NCBI GenBank assembly: GCA_002134785.1
Contig: MBQZ01000015.1
Location: forward strand, 1-64,000
From: Crenothrix sp. D3
GTDB taxonomy: Bacteria; Pseudomonadota; Gammaproteobacteria; Methylococcales; Methylomonadaceae
Reading direction: 5' to 3'
Length of the DNA: 64,000 nucleotides
A program made the position numbers and the translations under genes. Below are positions 15,122 to 24,916 of this stretch, one piece after another. The notes below the pieces were generated by a model. The model had not been told where the DNA came from and did no database searches. It saw nothing but the letters and a program-made list of their open reading frames with translations. Each line of letters begins with the position of its first letter. Positions within the stretch are counted from its first letter, which is position 1.

Positions 15122-18100
15122 TTATATGCCAAACAACGCGCTTAATTGATTAATCCGCTGATAATCAGGTTTATCTTGATACACGCCGCTCATTGCTACA
15201 TCAGGCTGCATACCGCGCACGAACAAATAACGCACGCCGCCAAAGTGATGTTCATAATCATAATTAGGCAAACGGTTTTGTAAATAACGGTGTAACACCA
15301 CGGTATAAATCCAGTATTGCAAGCCGTAGTTATGTTCACGCATCGCCAGCGTTAAATTGGCTTCATTATAGTCAGTTAAATAATTGGTTTTATAATCCAT
15401 AACATAATAACGCCCGTCATATTCACAAATCAAATCAATAAAGCCTGTCAAATAACCGCACAGTGCTTTGCTGCTTAAGGCTTGATAAGCGGGCGTATCC
15501 TGTAAAATTTTATTAATCTGTTGAGCATCCATGTCCTGCACGGCTAAATAAAACGGCATTTCTTTTAAACACTGCGCTTCTGCTAAATTCATTAAACACA
15601 CATCGGTGTTGGTAGAGAATAGCGGCGTTTTGACCACGTTTTCTAACAGTTCATCGAGCAATTCAGGCTTATCAAGTTTTAAGCTGTAACGCTGACAGGC
15701 TTTATCGCGTGCAACACTAATGTCTTTTCGCTGAGCTAAATAGCTGAACGCATGATTTTCCAGTAAATCATGCACCACGTTGCCCGTGTGCGCGCCTTTA
15801 GGGAGTTCGTCCAGCGTGGCGCGGGGTATCAATAATTCGCCTTGTTCACGCGCTTTGTCTTCGGGCAATTCAGGCGCGTCGTGTTGACTTAATGCTGATA
15901 ACGCGGTGTAGCTACTCATTTGCCAATGCGTGTATAACCGCCGTTGCCGTTGTTTAGCCTGCAAGGTGTGGATTTTTTGCTGTTTTTGATAACTGCCGTG
16001 AATGCTGTTGCTTATGTCTAGCAGTTGATAAGTAAAACTGTGCGGATAGGATTCAGCTAGATTTTCTAAAATCGCTTGTTGCTGAGAAAAATCGCAGTCG
16101 GCAAATTCAAACAAATGCGCCATTGCTGAATCATTGGATTTTTCTTTGGTACGCACATCTGCCCACGCAAGATAACAACGGTATTTAGCACGCGTCACCG
16201 CCACATAAACGACGCGCAAATCTTCCGCAAGTTCTTCCATAACGGCTTGCTCACGGTGTTTTTCAAAATGTTCTGAGCCTAAATCGACAATCATTTTGTC
16301 ATCGTCATGACAGGTGATTGATTGCTTTTCGCGGTGTAAACGGTCGCTACGTTGCCACAGAAAAGGGCAGAAAACAATCGGGTATTCCAAGCCTTTTGAG
16401 CGGTGCATGGTGACGATTTTTACTGCATCTTCGTCACTTTCTAGGCGCAATTGTTGGGCTTCGGAGCTACTGTTTTTGTGCTGCGCCGCGTGTAACCAAT
16501 CCAAGGTTTTGTTAATACCCAGATGGTCATTCACAGCGGTTTGGTGTGTCAGTTCAATCACATGATAAATATTAGTCAGTTGCCGTTCGACACGATTGGT
16601 TTTAGCAAGATGCAAGCGTACCGCTTCCTGTGTTAGCAATTGTTGCATCATTGCCATTAAGCCCAGCTTTTGCCACGCTTGATAATAGGTTGAAAACCGC
16701 GCCATCCACGCATCTAACGCTATTTCATCATTAAATAATGCGTATAACGCCTGCCCATCCAAGGCAAACCAACTCAAGGTCAACGCGTGTTTCAGTAAGC
16801 CGCTATCACTGGGATTCGCCACTGCATTTAATAGCGTGTGCAGTTCAGCCGCTTCAGGGCTGGAGAAGATAGATTCGACACTGTTCAATACCGCAGGTAC
16901 GCCCACTTCACGCAACGCCGCTTGATAATCTTGGGCTTGCTGATTGGTTTTTACCAAGATGGCAATGTCTTTTGGTTGTACCGCTTGATTATTGGGTTGT
17001 AGGCGATAATCATTGGTTAATAAATTAACAATCTCATCACAGACAGCCGTGCAGATGGCTTGCTCCGCGTCTTTTTTGCCCCAATAACCTTTGTTCTCGT
17101 CAGGCGGTAATTGCCATAACATCATCGGCGCAATGGCTACATTTTGCTCATGCAGTTCACCATCGGCGGCTGATTTGGCAGGTACAACAGGGTGAAAGGT
17201 TAATTCGGGTAATAAAAATGGGTCTTGTCGTTGAAAAAGCGCGTTCACCGCATTGACTAACTGCGGATGTGATCGCCAATTTTTGCCTAAACTGAATTCA
17301 TAATCCGCTAGGTCGCGAGCGGCGAGATACGAATAAATATCCGCGCCACGGAATTTATAAATCGCTTGTTTAGGATCACCAATTAAATATAAAAAATGAC
17401 TGTCTGATGCAAACACCGTGGAAAAAATGCCCCACTGACTGTCATCAGTATCTTGAAACTCATCAATTAACGCCGCAGTAAAACGCACCCGCAATTCTGT
17501 AGTCAGTAACTCGGCTTTATCGCCTGTTAATGCGTCTGCTAAGCGGGTGATTAAATTATCAAAGGATAATAAATTTAGTTGTTGCAAGCGTTTGTCGAGT
17601 TGGGTGCGTAGCGTTTCTAATAAAGTACGGCGCAACACTAAGGTGACGTGTTGTACTGCGTCGGCGAGTTGTTCAAATGGTGTGGGATTAATGTCCAAAC
17701 TGGCGACATAATCGGCTTTACGTTCTGCCGCTGTTTCGCTTTTATTGGCTCTGAATTTATTACCATTCAAACCCGCTAATAAACCATCACCCGTCAACAA
17801 TGCCAAACTATCGGCAGCAGGAATTTGTGTACTGCCACCCTGTAACCAAGCGGCTAATAACGGATAGCCTTCCTCAAATGCACTGCGATAACTGGCGTTA
17901 AATTTATCATCGGCAAAACTGGCGCGTATCGCGACGGCATAATCATCTAACTCAGTGTTTGCCTGATTCACCGCGCTTTCTAAGGCGAGTAGCGCGTTGT
18001 CTAAATTTTCATAACTTGGATAAACCGTGACATGATTGGCAACCACCTGAATACTCGCGAGTAATGCGTCAGGCGTGGCATACTGAGCCGTCAACACCGC

Positions 18101-18625
18101 GACTTGCCATTGTGTGCGACTATAAATCTGTTCCCGCCAGAAATCATCCACGCAGGCTTGTTTAATACTGGCTAAATCATCGGTCAATTCGGCATCAAAT
18201 AACTGCCCACTTTCTAACGCGTGTTCTCGCAACACCCGTTGACAAAAACTATGAATGGTAAAAATACTGGCTTGGTCAATGTTTAATAACGCCAGCTCTA
18301 AACGTTGCTTGATAATCTCAGGTTCGAGTTCAAGCTGTTCCAACCACACCAACACCGTCTCTTCATCATCATTTGCCGCTTCAAACGACTCCAGAATTCG
18401 TTTTGCCATCGCCAAGCGACTACGCACTCTATCTCTTAACTCCTCAGTTGCCGCCTTAGTAAACGTCACCACCAATATTTTTTCAATCGCAATGTCTTGT
18501 TCCACCACAAAGCGCAACACCAACATAGCAATGGCGAAGGTTTTACCCGTCCCCGCACTGGCTTCTATCAGATTAATCCCTTGCAATAATTCAGTGTGCG
18601 CCGCGTCGAAATAATCAATGTGCAT
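15122..18625 (-). CDS. recB: RecBCD exonuclease V beta subunit
   Basis: 1167 residues (E. coli about 1180). The N-terminal superfamily 1A helicase Walker A motif is EASAGTGKTFAI (about residues 22-33). Further SF1 blocks are VVTFTKAATEELRDRV, LIDEFQDTD, YLIGDPKQAIYKFRGAD and VKIVTMHRSKGLEYPIVF. Near the C-terminus (about 1065-1100) the RecB nuclease motif shows GFIDLICEYDGRYYVMDYKTNYL with the metal-binding Asp and the catalytic Asp-Tyr-Lys. RecB is the 3'-5' helicase and sole nuclease of RecBCD, which repairs double-strand breaks and degrades phage DNA. recC and recD are not in the window, so the operon is split or continues elsewhere. Confidence 0.97.
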   Translation of the reverse strand: MHIDYFDAAHTELLQGINLIEASAGTGKTFAIAMLVLRFVVEQDIAIEKILVVTFTKAATEELRDRVRSRLAMAKRILESFEAANDDEETVLVWLEQLELEPEIIKQRLELALLNIDQASIFTIHSFCQRVLREHALESGQLFDAELTDDLASIKQACVDDFWREQIYSRTQWQVAVLTAQYATPDALLASIQVVANHVTVYPSYENLDNALLALESAVNQANTELDDYAVAIRASFADDKFNASYRSAFEEGYPLLAAWLQGGSTQIPAADSLALLTGDGLLAGLNGNKFRANKSETAAERKADYVASLDINPTPFEQLADAVQHVTLVLRRTLLETLRTQLDKRLQQLNLLSFDNLITRLADALTGDKAELLTTELRVRFTAALIDEFQDTDDSQWGIFSTVFASDSHFLYLIGDPKQAIYKFRGADIYSYLAARDLADYEFSLGKNWRSHPQLVNAVNALFQRQDPFLLPELTFHPVVPAKSAADGELHEQNVAIAPMMLWQLPPDENKGYWGKKDAEQAICTAVCDEIVNLLTNDYRLQPNNQAVQPKDIAILVKTNQQAQDYQAALREVGVPAVLNSVESIFSSPEAAELHTLLNAVANPSDSGLLKHALTLSWFALDGQALYALFNDEIALDAWMARFSTYYQAWQKLGLMAMMQQLLTQEAVRLHLAKTNRVERQLTNIYHVIELTHQTAVNDHLGINKTLDWLHAAQHKNSSSEAQQLRLESDEDAVKIVTMHRSKGLEYPIVFCPFLWQRSDRLHREKQSITCHDDDKMIVDLGSEHFEKHREQAVMEELAEDLRVVYVAVTRAKYRCYLAWADVRTKEKSNDSAMAHLFEFADCDFSQQQAILENLAESYPHSFTYQLLDISNSIHGSYQKQQKIHTLQAKQRQRRLYTHWQMSSYTALSALSQHDAPELPEDKAREQGELLIPRATLDELPKGAHTGNVVHDLLENHAFSYLAQRKDISVARDKACQRYSLKLDKPELLDELLENVVKTPLFSTNTDVCLMNLAEAQCLKEMPFYLAVQDMDAQQINKILQDTPAYQALSSKALCGYLTGFIDLICEYDGRYYVMDYKTNYLTDYNEANLTLAMREHNYGLQYWIYTVVLHRYLQNRLPNYDYEHHFGGVRYLFVRGMQPDVAMSGVYQDKPDYQRINQLSALFGI

Positions 18626-18651
18626 GGTGGTTGTTATCAGTGATAGAACGG

Positions 18652-18975
18652 TTACAAAGCAGCAATTGCAGATTTAGCATTACATTGTGCGGTTATGTCT
18701 GCTAACTGAGATTCAGCCAGCTTGTGTTTAATAGCCTCAGATCCATTTAAATCAAACACTTGATAATCCTTTTTAGCAAAAGTCACGATGCGGCATTTTT
18801 TAAAAGGCTGATTATCAAAAGGCATTATTGGCGTATTTACATTTAACGGTGCAGCACCTTCTAAACTGGGCGCGTAAATAATAAATTCACCTTTCATTGC
18901 CAGCACAGCGCGATATTGCTTGGCACTGGTCAAATATAAATAGCCCACTTCAACGTCTTTTTCTTTTAACTTCAT
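18652..18975 (-). CDS. Small conserved-type hypothetical protein
   Basis: 107 residues, no recognised family, no signal peptide or membrane segment. The first ~85 residues look like a small beta-rich fold (VGYLYLTSAKQYRAVLAMKGEFIIYAP), the tail is helical and Ala-rich. It overlaps the upstream GIY-YIG gene by 4 nt (ATGA), so the two are translated together, and it ends 26 bp before recB. The overlap is the main evidence that it is real. Confidence 0.6.
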   Translation of the reverse strand: MKLKEKDVEVGYLYLTSAKQYRAVLAMKGEFIIYAPSLEGAAPLNVNTPIMPFDNQPFKKCRIVTFAKKDYQVFDLNGSEAIKHKLAESQLADITAQCNAKSAIAAL

Positions 18976-19265
18976 TCGATTTTATCCTTGATTGTGTCAT
19001 GCCAACTTACACCTAACGCCCGTTTTTTAGCAGGAGTCAGTTGTTTAATCTGGTATTCCAGTTTGCTTGCTGCTGAACGATTTTCACAGGGTTTACTCGC
19101 CATTATATGAGAAGGTGGATTCATTTTGGTGAACTTCGCCCCTTTGCCCGCAAGATGTTTGTTAAATCGTGCATCAACATCGGTAGTAATGCCTGTGTAA
19201 ATTTTACCATTCAGACATTCCAGCAAATAGACAAACCAGATGCTTGTTGTTTTGGTTATTTTCAA
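18972..19265 (-). CDS. GIY-YIG nuclease family protein (YhbQ/UPF0213 type)
   Basis: 97 residues with the GIY-YIG fold: WFVYLLECLNGKIYTGIT at the N-terminus (the Y-L and Y-T-G signature pair), Arg in DARFNKHLAGKGAKFT, and a C-terminal Glu in SKLEYQIKQL that would bind metal. Small single-domain members like this are found widely, and some cut branched or single-stranded DNA. The stop overlaps the start of the downstream 107-residue gene. Co-transcription into recB is possible given the short gaps, which would fit a DNA repair context, but that is inference. Confidence 0.87.
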   Translation of the reverse strand: MKITKTTSIWFVYLLECLNGKIYTGITTDVDARFNKHLAGKGAKFTKMNPPSHIMASKPCENRSAASKLEYQIKQLTPAKKRALGVSWHDTIKDKIE

Positions 19266-19298
19266 CCCTATCCTATCGCACTAATTTTCAATTTGTAG

Positions 19299-19325
19299 CC
19301 CGTGTGAAGTGTAGCGGAACACGGG
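19299..19325. repeat. REP-like palindrome (CCCGTGT ... ACACGGG)
   Basis: CCCGTGT, a 13-nt interior GAAGTGTAGCGGA, then ACACGGG forms a 7-bp stem in the gap between the GIY-YIG gene and the Septu genes. It resembles the dispersed GTAGCCCG-type REP units seen in many gammaproteobacteria. Confidence 0.55.
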
Positions 19326-19374
19326 GAAAGACAAGCTCCATGCTGACTATTCGCTACAAGCTACAAAGCCTAAG

Positions 19375-20004
19375 TTAAATAGCTAGAAATTGTTTGAGAA
19401 TGTTGATTAGCACAGGACTATAAGGAAGTAGTTGTCCATTTACTGGATACTGAAAATCATTTAATAAGTCAGTCAATAATTCATCTTCGATAAGCTGTAA
19501 TCCGTTTAGGTCATCTGGCACTATCAGACTATCGACCATTTGTTTGCGCTCTTCTCGAATCGCTCTTGTATCCAAACCTAGCACCTTAATAGAGTCAGTG
19601 GCTCTGGGTGTTAATCCTTCAACTTTTCCCGATATTTTAAATCGCAATTCAGTTTCACATCCATCCATTAATGGCGTTAAAGATAGCGGTTGCGACTTGC
19701 GCTCTTCATTACACCTTCCTTTTGTTGTGCAGGAAGCCACAATATTACTAAAATCCAACGTGCGATTAGGTGCTAGGGCTTGAGCAACAACGTGTTCATT
19801 ATTAGTAGTTCTGCTTGTGCCATCAATTATTTTGCAACAATACGCACACAAGCCAAACTGCTCCTTATATGCGTCTCTTCTAATTGCTTGTCTAACTGTT
19901 GAACCCTCCTCGTTATCAGGCAAATCATTGTAGCGGCTATTTGGATGTTTGCGTTTCCATGCTACAAGCTCTTGTGGCTCTAGTCCTTTAGTGATTTTTC
20001 GCAT
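19375..20004 (-). CDS. ptuB: Septu defence HNH endonuclease PtuB (TIGR02646-type)
   Basis: 209 residues. It starts MRKITKGLEPQELVAWKRKHPN, the typical N-terminus of TIGR02646 proteins, and carries an HNH-type zinc nuclease: Cys53-x2-Cys56 (CAYC), Glu70-His71 in NNEHVVAQ, Asn87 in FSNIVASC, and Cys92/Cys98. In Septu systems this nuclease cuts DNA once its ATPase partner senses phage infection. The gene overlaps the ATPase gene by 17 nt, strong evidence of an operon. All key residues are present, so the system looks functional. Alternative: nuclease of an Ec78-type retron, but no reverse transcriptase is nearby. Confidence 0.87.
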   Translation of the reverse strand: MRKITKGLEPQELVAWKRKHPNSRYNDLPDNEEGSTVRQAIRRDAYKEQFGLCAYCCKIIDGTSRTTNNEHVVAQALAPNRTLDFSNIVASCTTKGRCNEERKSQPLSLTPLMDGCETELRFKISGKVEGLTPRATDSIKVLGLDTRAIREERKQMVDSLIVPDDLNGLQLIEDELLTDLLNDFQYPVNGQLLPYSPVLINILKQFLAI

Positions 20005-21412
20005 TCTGAATTTCCAATCTGCGTATTAATAAGCGTGCTTTGCTTAATTCAATGTGGTCTTTAGAAATTTTTTGTTCAAGTGCGACTAAAAGTTCTTTCG
20101 CTTCATCTAAATTTCCATCTTGCAATGTATCGCGTAAATTATCGAAAGCATCTTGTATATCAGCATTACGAATTTCGGCATTCATATCTTGTAATAACAC
20201 TTGATTCACATCCATGCCGTACAGATTACTGAGCTTTTCCAGCTTGCCATCATTTAGCGAATAACAAAGTAGATTTGGTATTTCACTAATCACAATGGGT
20301 GAATGCGTAGTTAAAATAAATTGGCAATTAGGAAAGGTTGTATTAAGTCTGCTAATAATAATGCGTTGCCATTTTGGGTGTAGGTGCATATCGACTTCGT
20401 CTATAAGAACAATACCTTCCCCTTCTAATGGATTTTCTAAGGCTGGATTTAATATAGCCAAACGCCGCGCTATATCGCCTACTAATGCCATTAATGATTT
20501 TTCACCTTGGGACAATTGGGTAACGTCTAAAGTATCAATTATTTCACCAATATCTTTATCAACTAACATTTGTAATCGTGGTTTACGCTGTATTCTTAAA
20601 TTATCAAAATCAGGCATAAAGGATTTGATGGCAGTACGAACAGCTACAAGCTGATAATCATAAAATGTTGCATTATTTAATTGGGAAAAATATGCCTTAG
20701 TCGCTTCATCCATAGAAATGCTACCAGTTTGGTATTGGCTATATAAGTCGGTAAATTTTTGCTCTAATTGTTTTGAACGCATTTCATTTTCAGCATCTTC
20801 TCTATCTCTAAACCACTCAAAAAAACGCCTAAAATCAACCCCTTGTTTCAATGAATTATCATAAGCATCTAATTGACCAAAATTATGACGAGTTTTAATT
20901 TTTAATGGAATATCTAAAACAGCTCGTTCAACAGGATAATAAGCAATTAATGGTAATGATGCGTTTTCATTAATTGTGAGTTGCTCTCTAAAAATAGAAG
21001 CCAATTGAGTAGTTTCAGTTGTACTACTAATAGCAGCTATTACTATAAATTCATTCTTTGATATTTTATTAATTGCTTGTACTGGTGAATGTCCTTTAAG
21101 AGTTTTGACCAGTCTCCAACGATACGGCAATTGATTACATTCTAGTTGCAATTCAATAGATGCAGTAATTTCGCCATTTAAAATATCCATATCCGTAATA
21201 CTACTGCCATTGCCTTTCTCACGATTAATCCGCGCAATTAACCAGCTTAGACTCATAGCTAAGGCATTCAGAATAGCCGTTTTTCCCGCGCCATTATCAC
21301 CGATAAAAACCACCGTATTGATATTTTCAGTCGGAGATTCGTCGTTAAAGAAAGGAATAGTTAAACCACCAAAACGGCGAAAATTAACTAATTTGAGTTG
21401 TTTAATATGCAC
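19988..21412 (-). CDS. ptuA: Septu defence ATPase PtuA (SMC/ABC-like AAA)
   Basis: 474 residues of the OLD/SMC-like ATPase class: N-terminal MHIKQLKLVNFRRFGGL, Walker A GDNGAGKT (about 38-45), ABC-type signature QLSQGEKSL, Walker B IVLIDEVDMHLHPKWQ (about 335-350), and an H-loop FILTTHSPIVIS. A C-terminal helical extension (DNLRDTLQDGNLDEAKELL...) with Asn/Asp/Leu repeats is typical of PtuA. It forms a complex with PtuB and is the sensor in Septu anti-phage defence. It is first in the two-gene operon. Base composition is AT-richer than recB next door, as expected for a transferred defence cassette (by eye). Confidence 0.87.
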   Translation of the reverse strand: MHIKQLKLVNFRRFGGLTIPFFNDESPTENINTVVFIGDNGAGKTAILNALAMSLSWLIARINREKGNGSSITDMDILNGEITASIELQLECNQLPYRWRLVKTLKGHSPVQAINKISKNEFIVIAAISSTTETTQLASIFREQLTINENASLPLIAYYPVERAVLDIPLKIKTRHNFGQLDAYDNSLKQGVDFRRFFEWFRDREDAENEMRSKQLEQKFTDLYSQYQTGSISMDEATKAYFSQLNNATFYDYQLVAVRTAIKSFMPDFDNLRIQRKPRLQMLVDKDIGEIIDTLDVTQLSQGEKSLMALVGDIARRLAILNPALENPLEGEGIVLIDEVDMHLHPKWQRIIISRLNTTFPNCQFILTTHSPIVISEIPNLLCYSLNDGKLEKLSNLYGMDVNQVLLQDMNAEIRNADIQDAFDNLRDTLQDGNLDEAKELLVALEQKISKDHIELSKARLLIRRLEIQNAKNH

Positions 21413-21948
21413 GAAATGATTCCTTTGTACTGCTTACATAATGATATTGGAGTTATTATCCCATTATCGTATTGTTAAATACAAAACTAACGGGGTGATG
21501 TAGCAAGCGAAATTCAACAAAAACAATAAACTAACTGTAAATATTGGAGTTTGTACCTCACCGCAATCTATATAACACGATAAAGTACGCTACATAGGAT
21601 GTTGACCTATTCATGGGCTTTATCATTGGCAAACCGTGGAAAGAAACGGGCTTTATTTAGCCCAGTTTACACGGGGGATGATGTGCAAGTGGTGTCTTAT
21701 TTTGCTTATTTTCATGACTATATGCGGGAAAATGAGCATTTTGATCCAAAACACGGTGCGCGTGGTTCTCAGCCGAGTAGAGCGTGTTAGCGATAGCGTA
21801 ACCCGACATTTTGGGCAACCCCAACGCATTACAAATCTAATTATTAGATAGCACTATCGAATATCATCGTTTCACTTGAGAAACGCATCTGTTTATCATT
21901 GAATCCAACGAAGAAGCGCGTGATTGGTGCTTCAATTAGAGGATATGA
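21413..21948. other. Long gap between ptuA and cysT
   Basis: This region of about 535 bp should hold the divergent promoters of ptuA and the sulfate operon. A 63-codon frame at 21599-21790 starts with a protein-like segment but is not recognised and runs into a repeat, so it is not called. A degenerate REP unit (GTGTTAGCGATAGCGTAACCCG) is at about 21784-21805. No CysB site or riboswitch could be assigned. Confidence 0.4.
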
Positions 21949-22821
21949 ATGATGAATAAAACCAATATCTTGCCAGCGTTTAAACCTGCATTGGGTTTTA
22001 CTTTGCTGTACTTGGGTCTGGTGGTGTTAATTCCACTTAGCACTCTATTATTTAAAACTTTACAGCCTGAATCCTTGCTCAGTTGGCAGGGTTATCTCAA
22101 TATCATCAGCAATGAGCGGGTACAAGCGGCGTTTAAAGTTAGTTTTTTGGCGGCGTTACTGGCGGCGGCGATTGCGTTGGTGTTGGGTTTTGTGATTGCG
22201 TGGACGTTGGTACGGTATACGATTCCTGCTAAACGCTTTTTCGATGCCATTATTGATTTGCCGTTTGCGTTACCGACGGCGGTGGCGGGAATTGTGTTGG
22301 CTTCGTTGTACGCGCCCAATGGTTTACTCGGTAAGCCGCTAACCGAACTGGGTTTTAAAGTGGCGTTCACACCAGCGGGGATTGTTATCGCGCTAATTTT
22401 TATCGGTTTGCCGTTTATTGTCCGTACCATCGAACCCGTGTTGCAAGAGCTGGATACCAGCATGGAAGAAGCCGCGTCTTCAATGGGTGCGTCACGCTGG
22501 CAGATTTTTCAGCGCATTATTTTTCCCAATGTATTTCCAGCGGCGTTGACGGGTTTTGCAATGGCATTTGCACGCGGTGTTGGTGAATACGGTTCGGTGA
22601 TTTTTATTGCGGGTAATTTGCCTTACGTTTCCGAAATTGTGCCGTTGTTGATTATTACTAAATTGGAACAATACGATTACGCGGGGGCGACGGCGTTGGC
22701 GTTGACTATGTTGCTGGTGTCGTTTCTGTTGTTACTGACTATTAATATAGTGCAGATGTTATTACGCAGACGCGCTGTCATCGTTGAAGCCTTGATACCT
22801 GTCGTTATTATTGAGCAATAA
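21949..22821 (+). CDS. cysT: Sulfate/thiosulfate ABC transporter permease CysT (CysU)
   Basis: 290 residues with six predicted membrane helices and the BPD permease EAA loop (MEEAASSMGASRWQIFQRIIFPN) that contacts the ATPase. The N-terminal PALGFTLLYLGLVVLIPL and the ARGVGEYGSVIFIAGN block are characteristic of CysT. ATG at 21949 or 21952; GAGGA lies just upstream. First gene of cysT-cysW-cysA. No periplasmic sulfate-binding protein gene (sbp/cysP) is in this cluster, so it must be encoded elsewhere. Confidence 0.95.
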   Translation: MMNKTNILPAFKPALGFTLLYLGLVVLIPLSTLLFKTLQPESLLSWQGYLNIISNERVQAAFKVSFLAALLAAAIALVLGFVIAWTLVRYTIPAKRFFDAIIDLPFALPTAVAGIVLASLYAPNGLLGKPLTELGFKVAFTPAGIVIALIFIGLPFIVRTIEPVLQELDTSMEEAASSMGASRWQIFQRIIFPNVFPAALTGFAMAFARGVGEYGSVIFIAGNLPYVSEIVPLLIITKLEQYDYAGATALALTMLLVSFLLLLTINIVQMLLRRRAVIVEALIPVVIIEQ

Positions 22822-22830
22822 GGGAACTTT

Positions 22831-23667
22831 ATGAACACACACAAATTAACAAAAATCGCTATTAATGATCCTGCGTGGGTACGTTATAGCTTAATCGCGC
22901 TGAGTTTAGCGACCATCGGCTTGTTTTTACTGTTACCGCTGGCGACTATTTTTATTGAAGCGTTTGCTAAAGGCTGGCAACGCTATGCAACTGAACTTGC
23001 AGATCCCAACGCGCTTGCCGCTATTCGCCTAACTTTATTAGTGGCATTCATCTGTGTGCCGTTGACTACGGTGTTTGGTATTGCCTCGGCGTGGGCAATT
23101 GCACGGTTTGAATTTCGTGGTAAAAGTTTATTGACTACCTTGATTGATTTACCGTTTTCCGTATCGCCTGTCACCGCTGGTTTAATTTTCGTGTTGCTGT
23201 TTGGCGCACAAGGTTGGTTTGGCGAGTGGTTACAAGACCATAACATCAAAATTATTTTTGCTACCACGGGCATCGTGTTAGCCACCTTATTTATTACCTG
23301 CCCGTTTGTGGCGCGTGAGCTGATTCCGTTAATGCAGGAAATGGGCAGTGAAGAGGAAGAAGCCGCTTTGTCACTAGGGGCGAGCAGTTGGACGATGTTT
23401 TGGCGCGTGACCTTACCGAATATTAAATGGGGTTTGTTGTATGGCGTGGTGTTGTGTAATGCGCGGGCGATGGGGGAATTTGGCGCGGTGTCGGTGGTGT
23501 CGGGGCATATTCAAGGGTTGACTAACACGTTACCTCTTCATGTTGAAAATACTTATAACGAATACAACGCGGTCGGGGCGTTTGCCGCTGCGTCATTATT
23601 GACGGTATTGGCGGTGGTGACACTGGTATTAAAAAGTTTTCTGGAATGGAAGCAACAACGTACTTAA
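22831..23667 (+). CDS. cysW: Sulfate/thiosulfate ABC transporter permease CysW
   Basis: 278 residues, six predicted membrane segments, EAA loop in [31 protein letters not shown], and the CysW block [27 protein letters not shown]. It pairs with CysT in the inner membrane to import sulfate. It starts 9 bp after cysT and ends 13 bp before cysA, so all three are one transcript. Full length compared with family (about 290). Confidence 0.95.
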   Translation: MNTHKLTKIAINDPAWVRYSLIALSLATIGLFLLLPLATIFIEAFAKGWQRYATELADPNALAAIRLTLLVAFICVPLTTVFGIASAWAIARFEFRGKSLLTTLIDLPFSVSPVTAGLIFVLLFGAQGWFGEWLQDHNIKIIFATTGIVLATLFITCPFVARELIPLMQEMGSEEEEAALSLGASSWTMFWRVTLPNIKWGLLYGVVLCNARAMGEFGAVSVVSGHIQGLTNTLPLHVENTYNEYNAVGAFAAASLLTVLAVVTLVLKSFLEWKQQRT

Positions 23668-23680
23668 CAAAGAGATTTTT

Positions 23681-24733
23681 ATGAGCATTATTCTGAACAA
23701 CATATCCAAAAAGTTCGGTAACTTCTCCGCGCTGAACAACATTAATTTAGAAATTCCCGAAGGCGAATTAGTGGCGTTACTAGGGCCTTCTGGGTGTGGT
23801 AAAACCACGCTACTGCGCATTATTGCTGGCTTAGAGCGTTCTGACAGTGGGCAGGTTTTATTACAAGGCGAAGATAAAACGCACAAAGATATTCGTGAAC
23901 GCGGCATTGGTTTTGTGTTTCAACATTACGCGCTGTTTCGCCACATGACCGTGTTTGAAAATATTGCTTTTGGCTTGCGGGTGAAGCCGCGCAAACTTCG
24001 CCCGAATGAAGCGGAGATTAACAAAAAAGTTCACGCGCTGTTAGAGTTGGTACAGTTGGATTGGCTGCATGATCGTTATCCCGACCAACTCTCAGGCGGA
24101 CAACGTCAGCGTATTGCATTGGCGCGAGCCTTAGCAGTTGAACCTGAAGTATTGTTATTAGATGAACCGTTTGGCGCGTTAGATGCCAGCGTGCGTAAAG
24201 ATTTACGCCAGTGGTTACGGCATTTGCATGAAAACTTAAATGTCACCAGTATTTTTGTGACCCACGACCAAGAAGAAGCGATGGAAGTGGCGAGTCGCGT
24301 GGTTGTATTTAATCACGGTAATCTGGAACAACAAGGCACGCCTAGCGAAATTTACGACAACCCAGCCAATGAATTCGTGTCGCGGTTTATCGGAGATACC
24401 AATGTTATTGCGTTGGAAAAACATAATACTGACTGGCTGAAATTATCAGGGCTAGTCATTGCACCAGAAACCTCAGCCAATTCGGTGCATATTCGTCCGC
24501 ATGATCTGGAAATTACTAAATCAACTGACGATAATGCTGCCTCCGCAACGCTGAAAGACTGGCAACACCTTGGCGCGTTAATTCGGATTGAATTGGCGAA
24601 ACAAGGCGCGAATGGGTCGCCTGAAACACTGTATGCGGAAATGCCTAATGAGCAGTTTAAACGCTTGCAATTAGACAAAGGTGATAAAGTTGATTTGCGT
24701 ATACGGCACGCGCATTGGTTTGATGCTGCGTAA
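23681..24733 (+). CDS. cysA: Sulfate/thiosulfate ABC transporter ATPase CysA
   Basis: 350 residues. ATPase domain 1-235 has Walker [11 protein letters not shown]-loop [12 protein letters not shown], signature [16 protein letters not shown], Walker [13 protein letters not shown] and H-loop [13 protein letters not shown]-terminal TOBE-like regulatory domain with [10 protein letters not shown] follows. It energises sulfate import through CysT/CysW. Third gene of the operon, 13 bp after cysW. A nested repeat element follows, separating it from the CysB-type regulator. Confidence 0.96.
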   Translation: MSIILNNISKKFGNFSALNNINLEIPEGELVALLGPSGCGKTTLLRIIAGLERSDSGQVLLQGEDKTHKDIRERGIGFVFQHYALFRHMTVFENIAFGLRVKPRKLRPNEAEINKKVHALLELVQLDWLHDRYPDQLSGGQRQRIALARALAVEPEVLLLDEPFGALDASVRKDLRQWLRHLHENLNVTSIFVTHDQEEAMEVASRVVVFNHGNLEQQGTPSEIYDNPANEFVSRFIGDTNVIALEKHNTDWLKLSGLVIAPETSANSVHIRPHDLEITKSTDDNAASATLKDWQHLGALIRIELAKQGANGSPETLYAEMPNEQFKRLQLDKGDKVDLRIRHAHWFDAA

Positions 24734-24742
24734 AATCATCTA

Positions 24743-24897
24743 GTTCCCACGCGCTGTGTCACTGCTCACAGTTAAGCCGACAATGTAGGGGCTGTGCCTT
24801 GTGCTAGCCCTTAATATCAGGTCGTTATCAGGGCAACCACAAGGGATTGCCCCTACAATATTTCTTAACTGTGGGCAGTATCGCGCTGCGTGGGAAC
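24743..24897. repeat. Nested inverted-repeat element between cysA and the LysR gene
   Basis: Outer imperfect arms of about 34 bp (GTTCCCACGCGCTG...CACAGTTAAG at 24743-24776; CTTAACTGTG...GCGTGGGAAC at 24864-24897) enclose a full family C element (24784-24857: TGTAGGGGCTGTGCC ... GGATTGCCCCTACA). The same inner unit sits inside different outer arms at 53105-53229. It could form a large cruciform or terminate cysA transcription. Confidence 0.82.
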
Positions 24898-24916
24898 GAG
24901 AAAAAAAGGAATAATC

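Noticed and set aside
21599-21790. 63-codon frame before cysT
   Set aside because: First part looks slightly protein-like but no family recognised, it ends in a repeat, and there is no ribosome-binding site.
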